Source of the DNA: Alphaproteobacteria bacterium
Lineage (GTDB): Bacteria > Pseudomonadota > Alphaproteobacteria > UBA9219
DNA length: 40,766 bases
NCBI GenBank assembly: GCA_031291435.1
Contig: JARLJC010000284.1
Location: 1-40,766 of the forward strand
Direction of reading: 5' to 3'
Shown here: positions 1-8,707 of the stretch, in pieces
How positions within the stretch are numbered: position 1 is the stretch's first letter
How the letters are laid out: each line of letters begins with the position of its first letter
Position numbers and translations under genes: made by a program
Notes under the pieces: generated by a model
What the model was told of the DNA's origin: nothing
What the model saw: only the letters and a program-made list of their open reading frames with translations
Databases searched by the model: none

Positions 1-453
1 GCCTCGGCGGCGGTTGGCAATCTGTTCGCGGCGGCCAGCACTCTCTGGTCGTTCGGCGCTTCGGCTTCGGAAATGCTGATTGATTTCGGCGCCCGTGACG
101 CCGCCAGCGACGAAGCCCGCGCCACTTACGACAAAGCAGTTGCCTTCTATCGTCAGACCACGCTGACGGCATTCCAGAATGTCGAAGATAATCTGGCGGC
201 GCAGCGCATCCTGATGGATCAGGAGAAGGCGCAGAATCTCGCCACCGCCGACGCGCGCAAATCGGAACAGGTCACGCTCAACCAGTATAAAGAAGGCATC
301 GTGCCTTATAACAATGTGCTGACCGCGCAGATCACGCGCCTGCAGGCCGAACAGGCTTCGCTTACGGTGCTGAGCGACCGGCTGGCCGCCAGCGTGGCCC
401 TGATCGAGGCGCTGGGCGGCGGCTGGGACGCGGCGCAATTGCCCAACCCCTGA
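1..453 (+). CDS. Outer-membrane efflux channel protein, C-terminal part (NodT/OprM type)
   Basis: The frame is open from base 1, so the gene starts upstream and only about the last 150 residues are present. The product resembles the second repeat of TolC/OprM-family channels, the outer-membrane ducts of RND efflux pumps. It shows the 'LIDFGARDAA' segment, a long Gln/Ala-rich helical stretch (AFQNVEDNLAAQRIL), then 'QYKEGIVPYNNVLTAQ' and the usual ending 'ALIEALGGGW'. The lipoprotein signal expected at the N terminus lies outside the window. A small unknown gene follows after 8 bases and is probably co-transcribed. The family call is firm; the substrate is unknown. Confidence 0.9.
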   Translation, partial: ASAAVGNLFAAASTLWSFGASASEMLIDFGARDAASDEARATYDKAVAFYRQTTLTAFQNVEDNLAAQRILMDQEKAQNLATADARKSEQVTLNQYKEGIVPYNNVLTAQITRLQAEQASLTVLSDRLAASVALIEALGGGWDAAQLPNP

Positions 454-461
454 GGTGTGTT

Positions 462-833
462 ATGGACGGCCTGCATTTTCAGGTGAGCGCGGATAAACTT
501 ACGCTCACCATCACTTCTCCCGGCGCGCCGGACATCACCTGCGACGCGACGCAGGTCGATGAGATGATCCGGGGCCTTGGCATCCTGCGCGCCGCGATGC
601 TGCCGGAGCCGCCCCGCCAATTCGCCCTCGGCCAACGCGTCGCCTGCGTCACCGATCCCAGTTATGCCACCGAGCCGGAAGCGTTGCAGGGCGACAGCCT
701 CGTTCATCTGCGCCATCCCGGATTCGGCTGGCTGTCTTTCCTGTTTCCGCGCGGCGAGGCCGCCAAACTGGCCGGATTCCTGCACAATCAGGCCGCGCAA
801 GAACCTGTATTATCAGGAAAAACAGTCAATTAG
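462..833 (+). CDS. Hypothetical protein, 123 aa
   Basis: I do not recognise this protein. It has no signal peptide or membrane segment and looks cytoplasmic, with an alternating beta-strand pattern at the start (LHFQVSADKLTLTITS) and a hydrophobic 'GFGWLSFLFP' stretch near the end. The ATG lies 8 bases after the efflux-channel stop with GAGG just upstream, which suggests translation from the same transcript. About 70 bases separate it from accA. Codon use matches the neighbours, so it is probably a real gene. No function is proposed. Confidence 0.7.
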   Translation: MDGLHFQVSADKLTLTITSPGAPDITCDATQVDEMIRGLGILRAAMLPEPPRQFALGQRVACVTDPSYATEPEALQGDSLVHLRHPGFGWLSFLFPRGEAAKLAGFLHNQAAQEPVLSGKTVN

Positions 834-902
834 CCGGGAGTTTGCGTATCCCCCGCCTGTCGTGATACCCCTAGCGCCTTGTGCAACGGATAAAAGTTAA
901 CA

Positions 903-1853
903 ATGCAAACGCTGGATTTTGAAAAACCCGTCACCGACCTCGAAACCAAGATCGAGGAGCTGCGCCATCTGTCCGACGGCGGCCGCGTCAATATCGCGTC
1001 GGAAATCGGCAAGCTGCAGGACAAGGTCAACAAGCAACTGCAGGGCATTTACGCCAAAATCACGCCCGCGCAAAAAGTGCAGGTGGCGCGCCATGCAGAC
1101 CGTCCGCATTGCCTCGACTACATCCGTACCCTGATCGAAGAATTCACGCCTCTGGCGGGCGACCGCAATTTCGCCGAGGATCAGGCGATCATCGGCGGCC
1201 TCGGCCGTTTCCGTGGTCAGGCGGTCGTCGTCATCGGGCAGGAACGCGGCCACGATACCGAAAGCCGCATCAAGCATAATTTCGGCATGGCCAAGCCCGA
1301 AGGCTACCGCAAGGCGCAGCGTCTGATGAAACTCGCGGACCGGTTCGGTCTGCCTATTCTGACCCTGGTCGATACCGCGGGCGCGTTCCCCGGCGTCGAT
1401 GCCGAAGCGCGCGGCCAGGCCGAAGCGATTCCCCGTTCCATCGAAGTGTGCCTTGAAGTGGGCGTGCCCGTGATCGCCACCATCATCGGCGAAGGCGGTT
1501 CGGGCGGTGCGATTGCCATTGCCGCCGGTGATCGCGTTCTGATGCTCGAACACGCGATTTATTCGGTGATTTCGCCGGAAGGCTGCGCGTCGATTTTGTG
1601 GCGCAGCGCCGCCAACGCCGCCGATGCCGCAGCCGCCTTGCGCCTGACCGCGCAGGATCTGCTGCAGCTCGGCATCATCGACCGCATCATTCCGGAGCCC
1701 CTGGGCGGCGCACATCGCGACGCCGAAGAAACCATCAGCCGGGTCGGCGACGCGATTGCCAAGGCTTTAAGCGAAGTTTCCTCGCTCGACCGCAAGGCGT
1801 TGATCGCCAGCCGCCATGAGAAGTTCCTGTCGATGGGGCAGAAGTCTCTTTAA
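903..1853 (+). CDS. accA: Acetyl-CoA carboxylase carboxyltransferase subunit alpha
   Basis: AccA pairs with AccD to transfer the carboxyl group from carboxybiotin to acetyl-CoA, giving malonyl-CoA in the first committed step of fatty-acid synthesis in the cytoplasm. At 316 residues it has the family's usual length. It shows the N-terminal helical region ([17 protein letters not shown]), the crotonase-fold core ([51 protein letters not shown]) and '[11 protein letters not shown]...[15 protein letters not shown]'. The start gives the standard AccA N terminus, although no strong ribosome site precedes it. The gene ends 4 bases before a convergent response-regulator gene. Confidence 0.98.
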   Translation: MQTLDFEKPVTDLETKIEELRHLSDGGRVNIASEIGKLQDKVNKQLQGIYAKITPAQKVQVARHADRPHCLDYIRTLIEEFTPLAGDRNFAEDQAIIGGLGRFRGQAVVVIGQERGHDTESRIKHNFGMAKPEGYRKAQRLMKLADRFGLPILTLVDTAGAFPGVDAEARGQAEAIPRSIEVCLEVGVPVIATIIGEGGSGGAIAIAAGDRVLMLEHAIYSVISPEGCASILWRSAANAADAAAALRLTAQDLLQLGIIDRIIPEPLGGAHRDAEETISRVGDAIAKALSEVSSLDRKALIASRHEKFLSMGQKSL

Positions 1854-1857
1854 CAAA

Positions 1858-2277
1858 TCAGGCGCGCTGCTTGTTGACCCACGACACCACTTCGTCGAAT
1901 TTTTTGCCGATGGCGCTTTGCGAGACCGGCTTGATCATATAGCCGGTCGCGCCCGATTTGACCGCTTCCAGCACATTGGCCTGGGTCGACATCGCCGTCA
2001 CCATAACGAAAGCGGTGCCGACAAATTGCGGCTGCGAACGGAAATGCTTGAGGACGTTGATGCCGGTCATCACCGGCATATCCCAGTCGAGAAACACGAC
2101 ATCGTAGGGCTTGCCGGACAGGTGCGCTTCATCGATCATGTCGCGCGTCTGCTTGCCGTCGGCGGCGGCATCGACGATGGTGACGCTTTTTTCACGCAAA
2201 GCCGAAGTGATCATCTGCCGCACGGCGAAATGATCCTCGGCAATAAGAACCTTGAGATCGGTCGCAGGAGGAGCCAT
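1858..2277 (-). CDS. CheY-like single-domain response regulator
   Basis: This 139-residue protein is a lone receiver domain with no output domain. The acidic pocket (E14, D15), the phospho-acceptor D64 in 'FLDWDMP', T94 and K116 in 'MIKP' are all present, so it should be phosphorylated by a histidine kinase. It would act through protein contact, as CheY does, or as a phosphorelay shuttle. AAGGAT lies 5 bases before the ATG. It is convergent with accA and divergent from rdgB. No kinase is in the window, so its pathway is unknown; a link to the nearby exopolysaccharide genes would be speculation. Confidence 0.92.
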   Translation of the reverse strand: MAPPATDLKVLIAEDHFAVRQMITSALREKSVTIVDAAADGKQTRDMIDEAHLSGKPYDVVFLDWDMPVMTGINVLKHFRSQPQFVGTAFVMVTAMSTQANVLEAVKSGATGYMIKPVSQSAIGKKFDEVVSWVNKQRA

Positions 2278-2358
2278 AATTTATCCTTGGTGGAGGAGAG
2301 TACATCAGAGATGCAATGCGATAGGTTTTAAACTTAAAAATCCTAAAAAACGTTAATC

Positions 2359-2955
2359 ATGCCCAAACCCTTCAGCCGCCTTGTTATTGCCACCCATAAT
2401 GCCGGGAAGTTGCGGGAATTCGCCGGGCTACTGGGGCATTTGATTCCCGAAATCACCTCGGCGGGCAGCCTCGGCCTGCCGGTGCCCGAGGAAACCGGCA
2501 CGACTTTTATCGAGAATGCCACCCTCAAGGCGCGCGCGGCGGCGGAAGCCACCGGCTCCCTCGCGCTGGCCGACGATAGCGGTTTATGCATCCACACCCT
2601 GAACGGCGATCCCGGCGTTTATTCCGCCGACTGGGCCGAGCCGGGCAAGAATTTTCAGGCCGCCATCGCCCGCATTCAAAAAGAAATGGGGGACGCGCCC
2701 GACCGTTCGGCGCATTTCACCTGCGTGCTGGTTCTATGCTGGCCCGACGGGCGCACCGAAAGCGTCGAAGGTCGCGTCGAGGGCAGCATTGCCAGAGAAA
2801 TGCGCGGTACGGGTGGCCACGGCTACGATCCGATTTTCATACCCGACGGAGACACGCGCACTTTCGCCGAAATGGGTGAGACCGAGAAAAACCGCATCAG
2901 CCATCGCGGCAACGCCACTAAGCTGCTTCTGGAAAAATTCGCGGCGCTTCTGTAG
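2359..2955 (+). CDS. rdgB: RdgB/HAM1 non-canonical purine NTP pyrophosphatase
   Basis: RdgB hydrolyses dITP, ITP and XTP to monophosphates and keeps deaminated purines out of DNA. The 198-residue protein has the family motifs: substrate-loop 'ATHNAGKLREF' near the N terminus, 'LADDSGLCIHTLNGDPGVYSADWA' in the middle with the catalytic Asp pair, and 'GTGGHGYDPIFIP' followed by 'SHRGNA' near the end. Length is normal. No Shine-Dalgarno sequence is visible before the ATG, but this start gives the family's N terminus. It converges on the Cys-rich protein gene with a 4-base gap. Confidence 0.97.
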   Translation: MPKPFSRLVIATHNAGKLREFAGLLGHLIPEITSAGSLGLPVPEETGTTFIENATLKARAAAEATGSLALADDSGLCIHTLNGDPGVYSADWAEPGKNFQAAIARIQKEMGDAPDRSAHFTCVLVLCWPDGRTESVEGRVEGSIAREMRGTGGHGYDPIFIPDGDTRTFAEMGETEKNRISHRGNATKLLLEKFAALL

Positions 2956-2959
2956 CGCT

Positions 2960-3424
2960 TCAGGGCCGGGAGGGCGGCGGCGGATAAGGCGAGAAAGGCG
3001 CGGTCGGCGCCGGAGCGGCTTGCGCGGCGGCCGCTGCGTTAGGCGCAACGCTCGTTACGTCGGTTTTAGGGCAATGCTCCACGCAAAGATCGTAAGGCTG
3101 ATGCGCCTGCAGACATTGGTTGAAGCAGGCATAATCTTTTTCGGGCGGCTTCGCCGCGACGCGCGGCGTGGACATAACGCCGTTCCCCACCGGTATCGGC
3201 GTAGTGACGGTGTTGTGAGGGGAAAGGGTTTTGCTATCCAGCAATCCCTGTTTCGGTGCGACCGGCGCGGCTGCGACGTCATAACTGCATTGTGTCAGAC
3301 AGGCTGCGTGCGAAGCGCCGGCGGCGTTGATACATTGCTTGAGGCACAGCTGGTCAATATCGGCATAAGCGGGCACCGCCAGAAAGACGAACAGGAACGC
3401 CATGCCGCGCAGAAATGCCGCCAT
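2960..3424 (-). CDS. Exported Cys-rich protein with two twin-CX3C hairpin motifs
   Basis: I do not recognise this 154-residue protein as a named family. It begins with a signal peptide (AFLFVFLAVPAYA, likely cleavage after A21). The mature part has eight cysteines in two equal modules: C27/C31 and C42/C46 (CX3C-X10-CX3C), then C100/C104 and C114/C118 (CX3C-X9-CX3C). A Pro/Thr-rich linker joins them and the C-terminal tail is Ala/Pro-rich. Such spacing suits two helical hairpins each held by two disulfides, which fits the oxidising periplasm. The start codon shares one base with the upstream ATPase stop (TGATG), indicating translational coupling and a linked role. The start was chosen for this overlap and the signal peptide. 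Confidence 0.75.
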   Translation of the reverse strand: MAAFLRGMAFLFVFLAVPAYADIDQLCLKQCINAAGASHAACLTQCSYDVAAAPVAPKQGLLDSKTLSPHNTVTTPIPVGNGVMSTPRVAAKPPEKDYACFNQCLQAHQPYDLCVEHCPKTDVTSVAPNAAAAAQAAPAPTAPFSPYPPPPSRP

Positions 3425-4338
3425 CAATCCTCCCCCATACCGCGCTGAATATGATCGAAGGTCGGACGCACTTCGTCGCGCAGCGCCGGGGGATAAAGCA
3501 TTTCCGGCACATTGCGGAAAGCGCTGAGCCCGTATTTGGCGCGATCGATGGCGACCTCGGCCACGGTTTCGAACGTGACCTGCTGCCGGTCTTCGGAATA
3601 AGCGTAAACCATCGACTGGTCGCACAGAAGGTTGATGAGGCGCGGCGTGCCGCCGGTGAAATGATGCACCACGGCGCAGGCCATATCGTCAAAAATTTCC
3701 GGTTTGCCGCCCACCACACCTAAACGATGACGGATATAGGCGGCGGTTTCAGGCGGCGTCAGCGGCCCCAGATGGCAATGCACCGAAATACGCTGCACGA
3801 ACTGGCGCAGGCCCGGGCGTTTCAGCGTTTCGAGCAGTTCCGGCTGCCCGACCAGAACGATCTGCAGCAGCAGATCGCGTTCATTGTTGATATTGGACAG
3901 CATGCGCAGTTCTTCCAGCATTTCGACGCGCAGATTCTGCGCTTCGTCGATCAGCAAAGTGGTGCGGCGGCCCTTGCCGTATTGCGCGAGAACATGCTCG
4001 ACCAACGCATTATAAAGCGTGGCGTCGCTGACATTGGTGCCGCGTTCCTTGAGGTCGAAAGCCATCGCGATCCAGTCGAGCAGGCGGCCGATCGAGGTGC
4101 TGGGATTGGTGATGACGCCGACATTGTGGTTGGGGCCGGTATTTTTCAGAAAGCGGCGCACGATGGTAGTCTTGCCGGTGCCGACTTCGCCGGTGACGAC
4201 GATGAAGCCCGCTTCGCTTTCCACCCCGTAATCGAGGAGATTGCTGACGCGTTTGTGAATCCTGCTGGGGTAGAGAAAATCGCCGTCGGGCAACAGCGAG
4301 AAAGGCTTGGCGGAAAGGCCGTAAAAACGTTCGTACAT
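3424..4338 (-). CDS. Exosortase-system-associated AAA ATPase (ExeA-like, TIGR03015 type)
   Basis: This 304-residue protein is an ExeA/GspA-like ATPase of the kind found beside XrtA exosortase and exopolysaccharide genes. It opens with the typical 'MYERFYGLSAKPFSLLPD', has Walker A at about 50-58 (GEVGTGKTT) and Walker B at about 127-132 (TLLIDEA), followed by a C-terminal AAA lid region (FTGGTPRLINLLCD). ExeA relatives remodel secretion or envelope structures; the exact job in exosortase loci is not established. It is translationally coupled to the downstream Cys-rich protein. A substrate-protein gene lies about 35 bases upstream on the same strand, so the three probably form one operon. Confidence 0.9.
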   Translation of the reverse strand: MYERFYGLSAKPFSLLPDGDFLYPSRIHKRVSNLLDYGVESEAGFIVVTGEVGTGKTTIVRRFLKNTGPNHNVGVITNPSTSIGRLLDWIAMAFDLKERGTNVSDATLYNALVEHVLAQYGKGRRTTLLIDEAQNLRVEMLEELRMLSNINNERDLLLQIVLVGQPELLETLKRPGLRQFVQRISVHCHLGPLTPPETAAYIRHRLGVVGGKPEIFDDMACAVVHHFTGGTPRLINLLCDQSMVYAYSEDRQQVTFETVAEVAIDRAKYGLSAFRNVPEMLYPPALRDEVRPTFDHIQRGMGED

Positions 4339-4372
4339 ACCTGGACCCTGTTTCGCCGGGGCGTGTGCCCCT

Positions 4373-5050
4373 TCAGCCGACGCGGCTGCCTTGCGCCTTG
4401 CGTCTATAGGCCATGACGGCCATCGCCGTCAGCCCCAAAAGGAACAGGGGCAGCGTTGCAGGCAACGGAATGGCCGAGACGACGTAGGTTACAAAAACCC
4501 TCCCGAAGTCGTCGCCGAAATCGAGCGCGCTGAGGAAATAGACATCCGACGCCGAGTTGTTGACGATGGTGGTGGTGCCCTGCTTGGCCCCAAGGATATC
4601 GGCCGTCGCCAGAGTCAGCGGCGCCGAAGAACTGCCGTTAACGGTGCCATAGCTCCACGCCACACCGCCCAAGTTATTATGAGCCGGTTCGATATCGCCC
4701 GCCTCACCCCTGTAATGCGCGCCCGCTTGCGAATAATCATAGATACCGTAGGAAATCAGCTGCGTCTCGCCGAAATGCGCGCCGGGCGACAGCAGCGTAT
4801 AGGTAAAAGTAATTTTACTGTCGGGCGGCAGAAACCCATACCCCAGACCGAGGCCGTTGCCGCTGATGCTGGGATCGAGAAAATTCAAGGAGATGGGACT
4901 GGTATTGATGACGCCGGTTTGGCCGACGACAACCGTGCCCATGTCGTAATTTGTGCCGTTGAAATTAACGGTAACGGCGCCTGCGGGGCTGGAAACGACG
5001 CCTGCAGCAAGCAGCGAAACGATCAACGCTAAAGCGGGGACGGGTTTCAT
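4373..5050 (-). CDS. Secreted protein with PEP-CTERM-like (IPLPA) sorting tail
   Basis: This 225-residue protein has an N-terminal signal peptide (ALALIVSLLAAGVVSSPAGA) and a beta-rich body. It ends with a tripartite sorting signal: 'SAIPLPA', a hydrophobic helix 'TLPLFLLGLTAMAVMAY' and a basic end 'RRKAQGSR'. This matches VPLPA/PEP-CTERM signals recognised by exosortases, so it is a likely substrate of the exosortase at 9535. It is a paralogue of the protein at 23998: both have 'TVNF-G-N', 'GTV-(V/A)-(V/I)-GQ', 'LGYGF', 'SKITFTY' and 'VTY-VSAIPLP'. GAGG lies 7 bases before the ATG. It heads a minus-strand operon with the ATPase. The role is probably surface or matrix-associated; the ligand is unknown. 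Confidence 0.85.
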   Translation of the reverse strand: MKPVPALALIVSLLAAGVVSSPAGAVTVNFNGTNYDMGTVVVGQTGVINTSPISLNFLDPSISGNGLGLGYGFLPPDSKITFTYTLLSPGAHFGETQLISYGIYDYSQAGAHYRGEAGDIEPAHNNLGGVAWSYGTVNGSSSAPLTLATADILGAKQGTTTIVNNSASDVYFLSALDFGDDFGRVFVTYVVSAIPLPATLPLFLLGLTAMAVMAYRRKAQGSRVG

Positions 5051-5225
5051 AACAACCTCATTTTCATAAGAAAACTGACTTCGCCTTTATGTCTATAGGC
5101 GTATCAGAAGGAAGCCATGTGATCAATAAATAAGCTATGCGGATGATTATAATTCTTCCCCGGTATGGAAAACTTACTTATACTCCGGCTCTCTTTACGG
5201 GCATCAAGCTTCACATGAGGATGGC
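5051..5225. promoter_or_regulatory. Divergent intergenic region between substrate gene and export operon
   Basis: This 175-base, comparatively AT-rich gap separates two outward-facing operons of the exosortase locus and must hold both promoters. A plus-strand -10-like TATACT occurs at 5179-5184 and a TATAAT at 5148-5153, but neither has a good -35 at the right distance. TGAGG at 5216-5220 is the ribosome site for the downstream lipoprotein. No clear operator palindrome is seen. Confidence 0.4.
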
Positions 5226-5819
5226 ATGAAAAAGGCATTGAACTTGTTGGCTTTGTTGGCGGCGCTCGCCGGTTGCGCCCCGTCTACGTCCGTCACCTCC
5301 ACCGCAGCATCGCCGCCCGAAGCGCCCTTTACCATCATCGCCGGCGACGTTCTGCAGATCACCGTATGGAAGGAAGACGGGCTCGACCGCGAAGTTCTGG
5401 TCCTGCCCGACGGCAGCATTACCTTCCCCCTTATCGGCACGATTGAGGCGCAGGGCCAGACCCCCGCCGAGGTACGCGATACCGTCAAACTGAAACTCAA
5501 GAAACTGATTCCCGACGCCTCGGTCACGGTCACGGTCAAGGCCGCCCTCGGCCATACCGTCAATGTCATTGGGCAGGTCGGCAAACCCGGCGAAATCGTC
5601 ATCAGCCACCGCATGACCGCCATGCAGGCGCTAAGCCAGGCCGGCGGCCTTACCCCCTATGCCAGCGAAGGCAATATCATCGTCATCCGTCATGAAGACG
5701 GCAAGCAGACATCGATCCCGATCCCCTATGACGATATCATCGACGGCGACGATCTGGATAAAGACGTCATCCTTCAGCCCGGCGATGTCGTGGTCGTTCC
5801 CACCGCCGGTATCCTGTAA
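5226..5819 (+). CDS. Wza-like polysaccharide export lipoprotein (exosortase-associated)
   Basis: This outer-membrane polysaccharide export protein forms or contributes to the channel for exopolysaccharide. It is a lipoprotein, with lipobox 'LAGC' at C17 after a short hydrophobic signal. The polysaccharide-export domain spans about residues 35-108 (FTIIAGDVLQITVWKEDGL, LPDGSITFPLIG), followed by one SLBB domain at about 112-160 (VNVIGQVGKPGEI, ALSQAGGLTPYA). At 197 residues it is the short form typical of exosortase loci rather than the roughly 380-residue Wza. TGAGG precedes the ATG by 5 bases. It leads a run of five plus-strand genes ending with the exosortase. Confidence 0.93.
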   Translation: MKKALNLLALLAALAGCAPSTSVTSTAASPPEAPFTIIAGDVLQITVWKEDGLDREVLVLPDGSITFPLIGTIEAQGQTPAEVRDTVKLKLKKLIPDASVTVTVKAALGHTVNVIGQVGKPGEIVISHRMTAMQALSQAGGLTPYASEGNIIVIRHEDGKQTSIPIPYDDIIDGDDLDKDVILQPGDVVVVPTAGIL

Positions 5820-5822
5820 GCG

Positions 5823-7007
5823 ATGAGCATCCCCGCCGCTCTTCGCGCGTCGCGCACCAAACGTTCCGTCACCGCAGGGCTGGCCCTGTGCGCCCTCGCG
5901 GCCTCGCATGCGCATGCCGCCAATCTGACGCTGCAGGCGACCGGCACCGAGACTGGCTCATGGGCGTCCAATCCTTTAATGGCGATCTCTGGCGCCAGGC
6001 CTTTATGGGGTTCGACGACATCGCCGAGCCTGATCCTGCAGGATACCGCGCCCGATATGCAGCTGGGATTCAATGGCCGCATCGATGAGAATATTTTCAA
6101 TCAGGCGGCGTTCGATTCCACCGATGTGCATGCCCATGCCAGCCTCGCCAAAAAATCGGAACGCTGGGGCCTCAATCTCGGCGGCGGCACCGATTACGAC
6201 ACCACCCGCACCAGCGAATTGTCGAATTTCGGCTTGCCCGCGACCGTCGTCACCCGCCATCTGGGCCTCTCGCTGGCGCCGCAGGTTTCCTATGCCCCCA
6301 ATGCGCGCGATTCTCTGCGAATTTCGGGGTCGGCTTATTCCTCGCAATATGAAAGCAACCAGTTCGTCAATTACGATCTCTATACCCTGACGCCTTCTTT
6401 CAGCCGCCGCCTCGATCCTCTCAACTCCGCCGTCGTCTCGCTCGAAGCTCAACGTTACACAACCACCCGCAACACCCATGCGCGCGTCGACAGCCTCGGC
6501 CCCAGTATCGGCTGGCAGGGCAGCCTTTCGCCGCGCTTTAGCGCCAACGCTGCGATCGGCGCGCAGACCAGCCGCCAATATACCGACGACGTCGCCGTTG
6601 GCCCCTGGCAATGGTCGGCGATTTTCGACGCCGGATTAAACTATAAAGATGAACAGGATAGCGTCTCGTTAACCGCCCGGCGCGACCAGTCGCCTTACGG
6701 CAACGGCACCGACGGCTTACAAACGAATTTCGCCCTTACGGAGACCCACGCTTTAAATCCCCTGGTATCGCTTAATGTGGGGGCTCAATACCTGACCGCC
6801 GGCTATCAGGCATCGACGCTTTACAGTATCGAATCGCGCAGCGGAGGCAATGCGGGCGTGACGTGGCATGCCACCGAGACGCTCGATGTGACCGCTGGCT
6901 ATCAGTACAGTTATGAAGCGCTGACGGGCACCTCGCAGACCGTACAGGATCACACAGTCACGCTGGGTCTGGCTCTCCATCCCGGAACCTGGACCCTGTT
7001 GCAGTAA
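5823..7007 (+). CDS. Outer-membrane beta-barrel protein of the exopolysaccharide system
   Basis: This 394-residue exported protein has a signal peptide ending near 'SHAHA' (cleavage about residue 33). The rest is a series of alternating amphipathic strands rich in Tyr, Ser and Thr, for example 'LSLAPQVSYAPNARDSLRISGSAY' cut by short turns, which is the pattern of a large outer-membrane barrel. Exosortase-type export clusters often carry such a barrel next to the Wza-like lipoprotein (TIGR03016/EpsL-like). The likely role is an outer-membrane pore for the polymer. It starts 3 bases after the preceding stop. The barrel call is good; the family name is inference. Confidence 0.82.
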   Translation: MSIPAALRASRTKRSVTAGLALCALAASHAHAANLTLQATGTETGSWASNPLMAISGARPLWGSTTSPSLILQDTAPDMQLGFNGRIDENIFNQAAFDSTDVHAHASLAKKSERWGLNLGGGTDYDTTRTSELSNFGLPATVVTRHLGLSLAPQVSYAPNARDSLRISGSAYSSQYESNQFVNYDLYTLTPSFSRRLDPLNSAVVSLEAQRYTTTRNTHARVDSLGPSIGWQGSLSPRFSANAAIGAQTSRQYTDDVAVGPWQWSAIFDAGLNYKDEQDSVSLTARRDQSPYGNGTDGLQTNFALTETHALNPLVSLNVGAQYLTAGYQASTLYSIESRSGGNAGVTWHATETLDVTAGYQYSYEALTGTSQTVQDHTVTLGLALHPGTWTLLQ

Positions 7008-7020
7008 GATCGAGGAAAAA

Positions 7021-8694
7021 ATGGAAGAACTCGGCCTCCGCGATTACGTCACCGTCCTGCGGCGCTGGCACAAATTGTTCGCCTTTACGGTGCTGGTCAT
7101 TCTGGCCGCCTCGCTGACGGTGGCGTTGCGCTGGTCGAATTACCGTTCGACCGCGACGGTGCAGATCGAGCAGCCGGAAATTTCCAGCAATGTCACCGCG
7201 CCCGCGGGCGGCGATGGCGATGCCGCGCGGGCCGCCGCCGACCAGCATCTCGGCGAATTGCAGCAGAAGGTGGAATCGACATCCTCATTGATCGATCTCA
7301 TCACCAAGCTCGATCTTTACCCGGGCGCCCGCAAACACAGGCCCATCGCCGACGTCGCCGGCGGCATGCGCAAAAAGATCAAAGTCGAATTCATCGACAA
7401 CCCGCTTAAATCGACCGCCACCAGCCCGGCCATCGCCTTCAGCATCAGTTTCGATTACAACGACCCGTTGCTGGCCCAGCAGGCGACCGACGAGCTGGTG
7501 ACGCGCTTCCTCGACGAGGATTTAAAGGAACGCCACGCCCAGGCCCAGACCACTTCCGATTTCCTCGCGGCCCAGATCACGGCGATGGAAGAATCGATGT
7601 CGGAACAGGAAAAGAAAATCGCCGATTTTGAGAAACAGCACGGCGTCACCCGTCCCGACGAACTCGCCTTCAACCAGCAGGCCGCCGCCAATATCGGCCT
7701 CAACCTGCAGAACCTGTCGAGCCAGATATCCGGCAACGAAGGCACCATCGGCTCGCTGCGCGGCCAGATGGCCAGCATCGACCCCTATGCCCGCGTGATG
7801 GCCGACGGACAGATTCTGACCACCCCGGCGGTGCAGCTGAAAGCCCTGCAATCGCAATATGCGACGCTGACCGCCCAGTACGGCGCCGATTATCCCGACG
7901 TCATCAAGGTCAAACATCAGATCGAGGCGCTGCAGGCGCAAACCGGCGCGCGTTCGGGCACCGCCGATCTGCATGCGCAGATCACCGATACGCGCACCAA
8001 TCTGGCCGCCGCCGAAAAAACCTATGGCCCCGAACATCCCGATGTCGTGGCGCTGAAGGACAAATTGCAGAAACTGGAAGACGCCATGGTGCGCCATCCC
8101 AGCGGCCGCCTGCCGGGCACAAACGGCGTGGTCGGCGACGCCGACAATCCCGCTTATCTGCAGGTCGCCTCGCAATTGCAGGCGGCGGAAGACCAGCACA
8201 AAATCCTCCTCGATCAGCAGGGCGAGCTGCAGAAGCAGCAGCAGATTTATCAGAACGCCATCATCGCCAATCCCGAAGCCGAAAAGGAAATGGCTTCCCT
8301 GTCGCGCGATTATGACAATGCCCAACTGCGTTATCGCGAACTGAAGGAAAAAAAGATGGCCGCCGACATGGATTTGCAGATGCAGCAGGACCGCAAGGGC
8401 CAGCGCCTGTCGGTCATCAACCCGCCCGAATTGCCGGGCGGCACCCATCCGGCGCGCCTGATTCTGGCGCTGGGCGGAATGCTGTTTTCCCTGCTGGGCG
8501 GATTGACCGCCGTGGCCGCCGCCCAGATGTGGCACCAGAGCGTGATCGGATCGCGCCAGCTGGCGATGATCGCGGGCGCGGCGCCGCTGGTCTGCATTCC
8601 CTATATCATGACCGAACAAGAGCGTTCGCGCGCCCTGATCCGCAATCCTTTGATGCTATGGAACGCTTTCGTGCAGCGTTTGGGCCTGACATAA
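7021..8694 (+). CDS. Wzz/GumC-like polysaccharide co-polymerase (chain-length determinant)
   Basis: This 557-residue inner-membrane protein sets polymer length and couples polymerase to export. It has an N-terminal Wzz domain with transmembrane helix 1 at about 17-37, a long periplasmic coiled-coil region (residues 170-440, rich in Gln and Glu) and helix 2 at about 478-500, preceded by a Pro-rich 'NPPELPGGTHP'. Two copies of a motif, 'YGADYPDVIKVKHQIEAL' and 'YGPEHPDVVALKDKLQKL', mark an internal repeat in the coiled coil. CGAGGA lies upstream of the ATG. The tyrosine kinase domain is supplied by the next gene, 13 bases downstream. Confidence 0.93.
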   Translation: MEELGLRDYVTVLRRWHKLFAFTVLVILAASLTVALRWSNYRSTATVQIEQPEISSNVTAPAGGDGDAARAAADQHLGELQQKVESTSSLIDLITKLDLYPGARKHRPIADVAGGMRKKIKVEFIDNPLKSTATSPAIAFSISFDYNDPLLAQQATDELVTRFLDEDLKERHAQAQTTSDFLAAQITAMEESMSEQEKKIADFEKQHGVTRPDELAFNQQAAANIGLNLQNLSSQISGNEGTIGSLRGQMASIDPYARVMADGQILTTPAVQLKALQSQYATLTAQYGADYPDVIKVKHQIEALQAQTGARSGTADLHAQITDTRTNLAAAEKTYGPEHPDVVALKDKLQKLEDAMVRHPSGRLPGTNGVVGDADNPAYLQVASQLQAAEDQHKILLDQQGELQKQQQIYQNAIIANPEAEKEMASLSRDYDNAQLRYRELKEKKMAADMDLQMQQDRKGQRLSVINPPELPGGTHPARLILALGGMLFSLLGGLTAVAAAQMWHQSVIGSRQLAMIAGAAPLVCIPYIMTEQERSRALIRNPLMLWNAFVQRLGLT

Positions 8695-8707
8695 CCGGAG
8701 CGACCTA

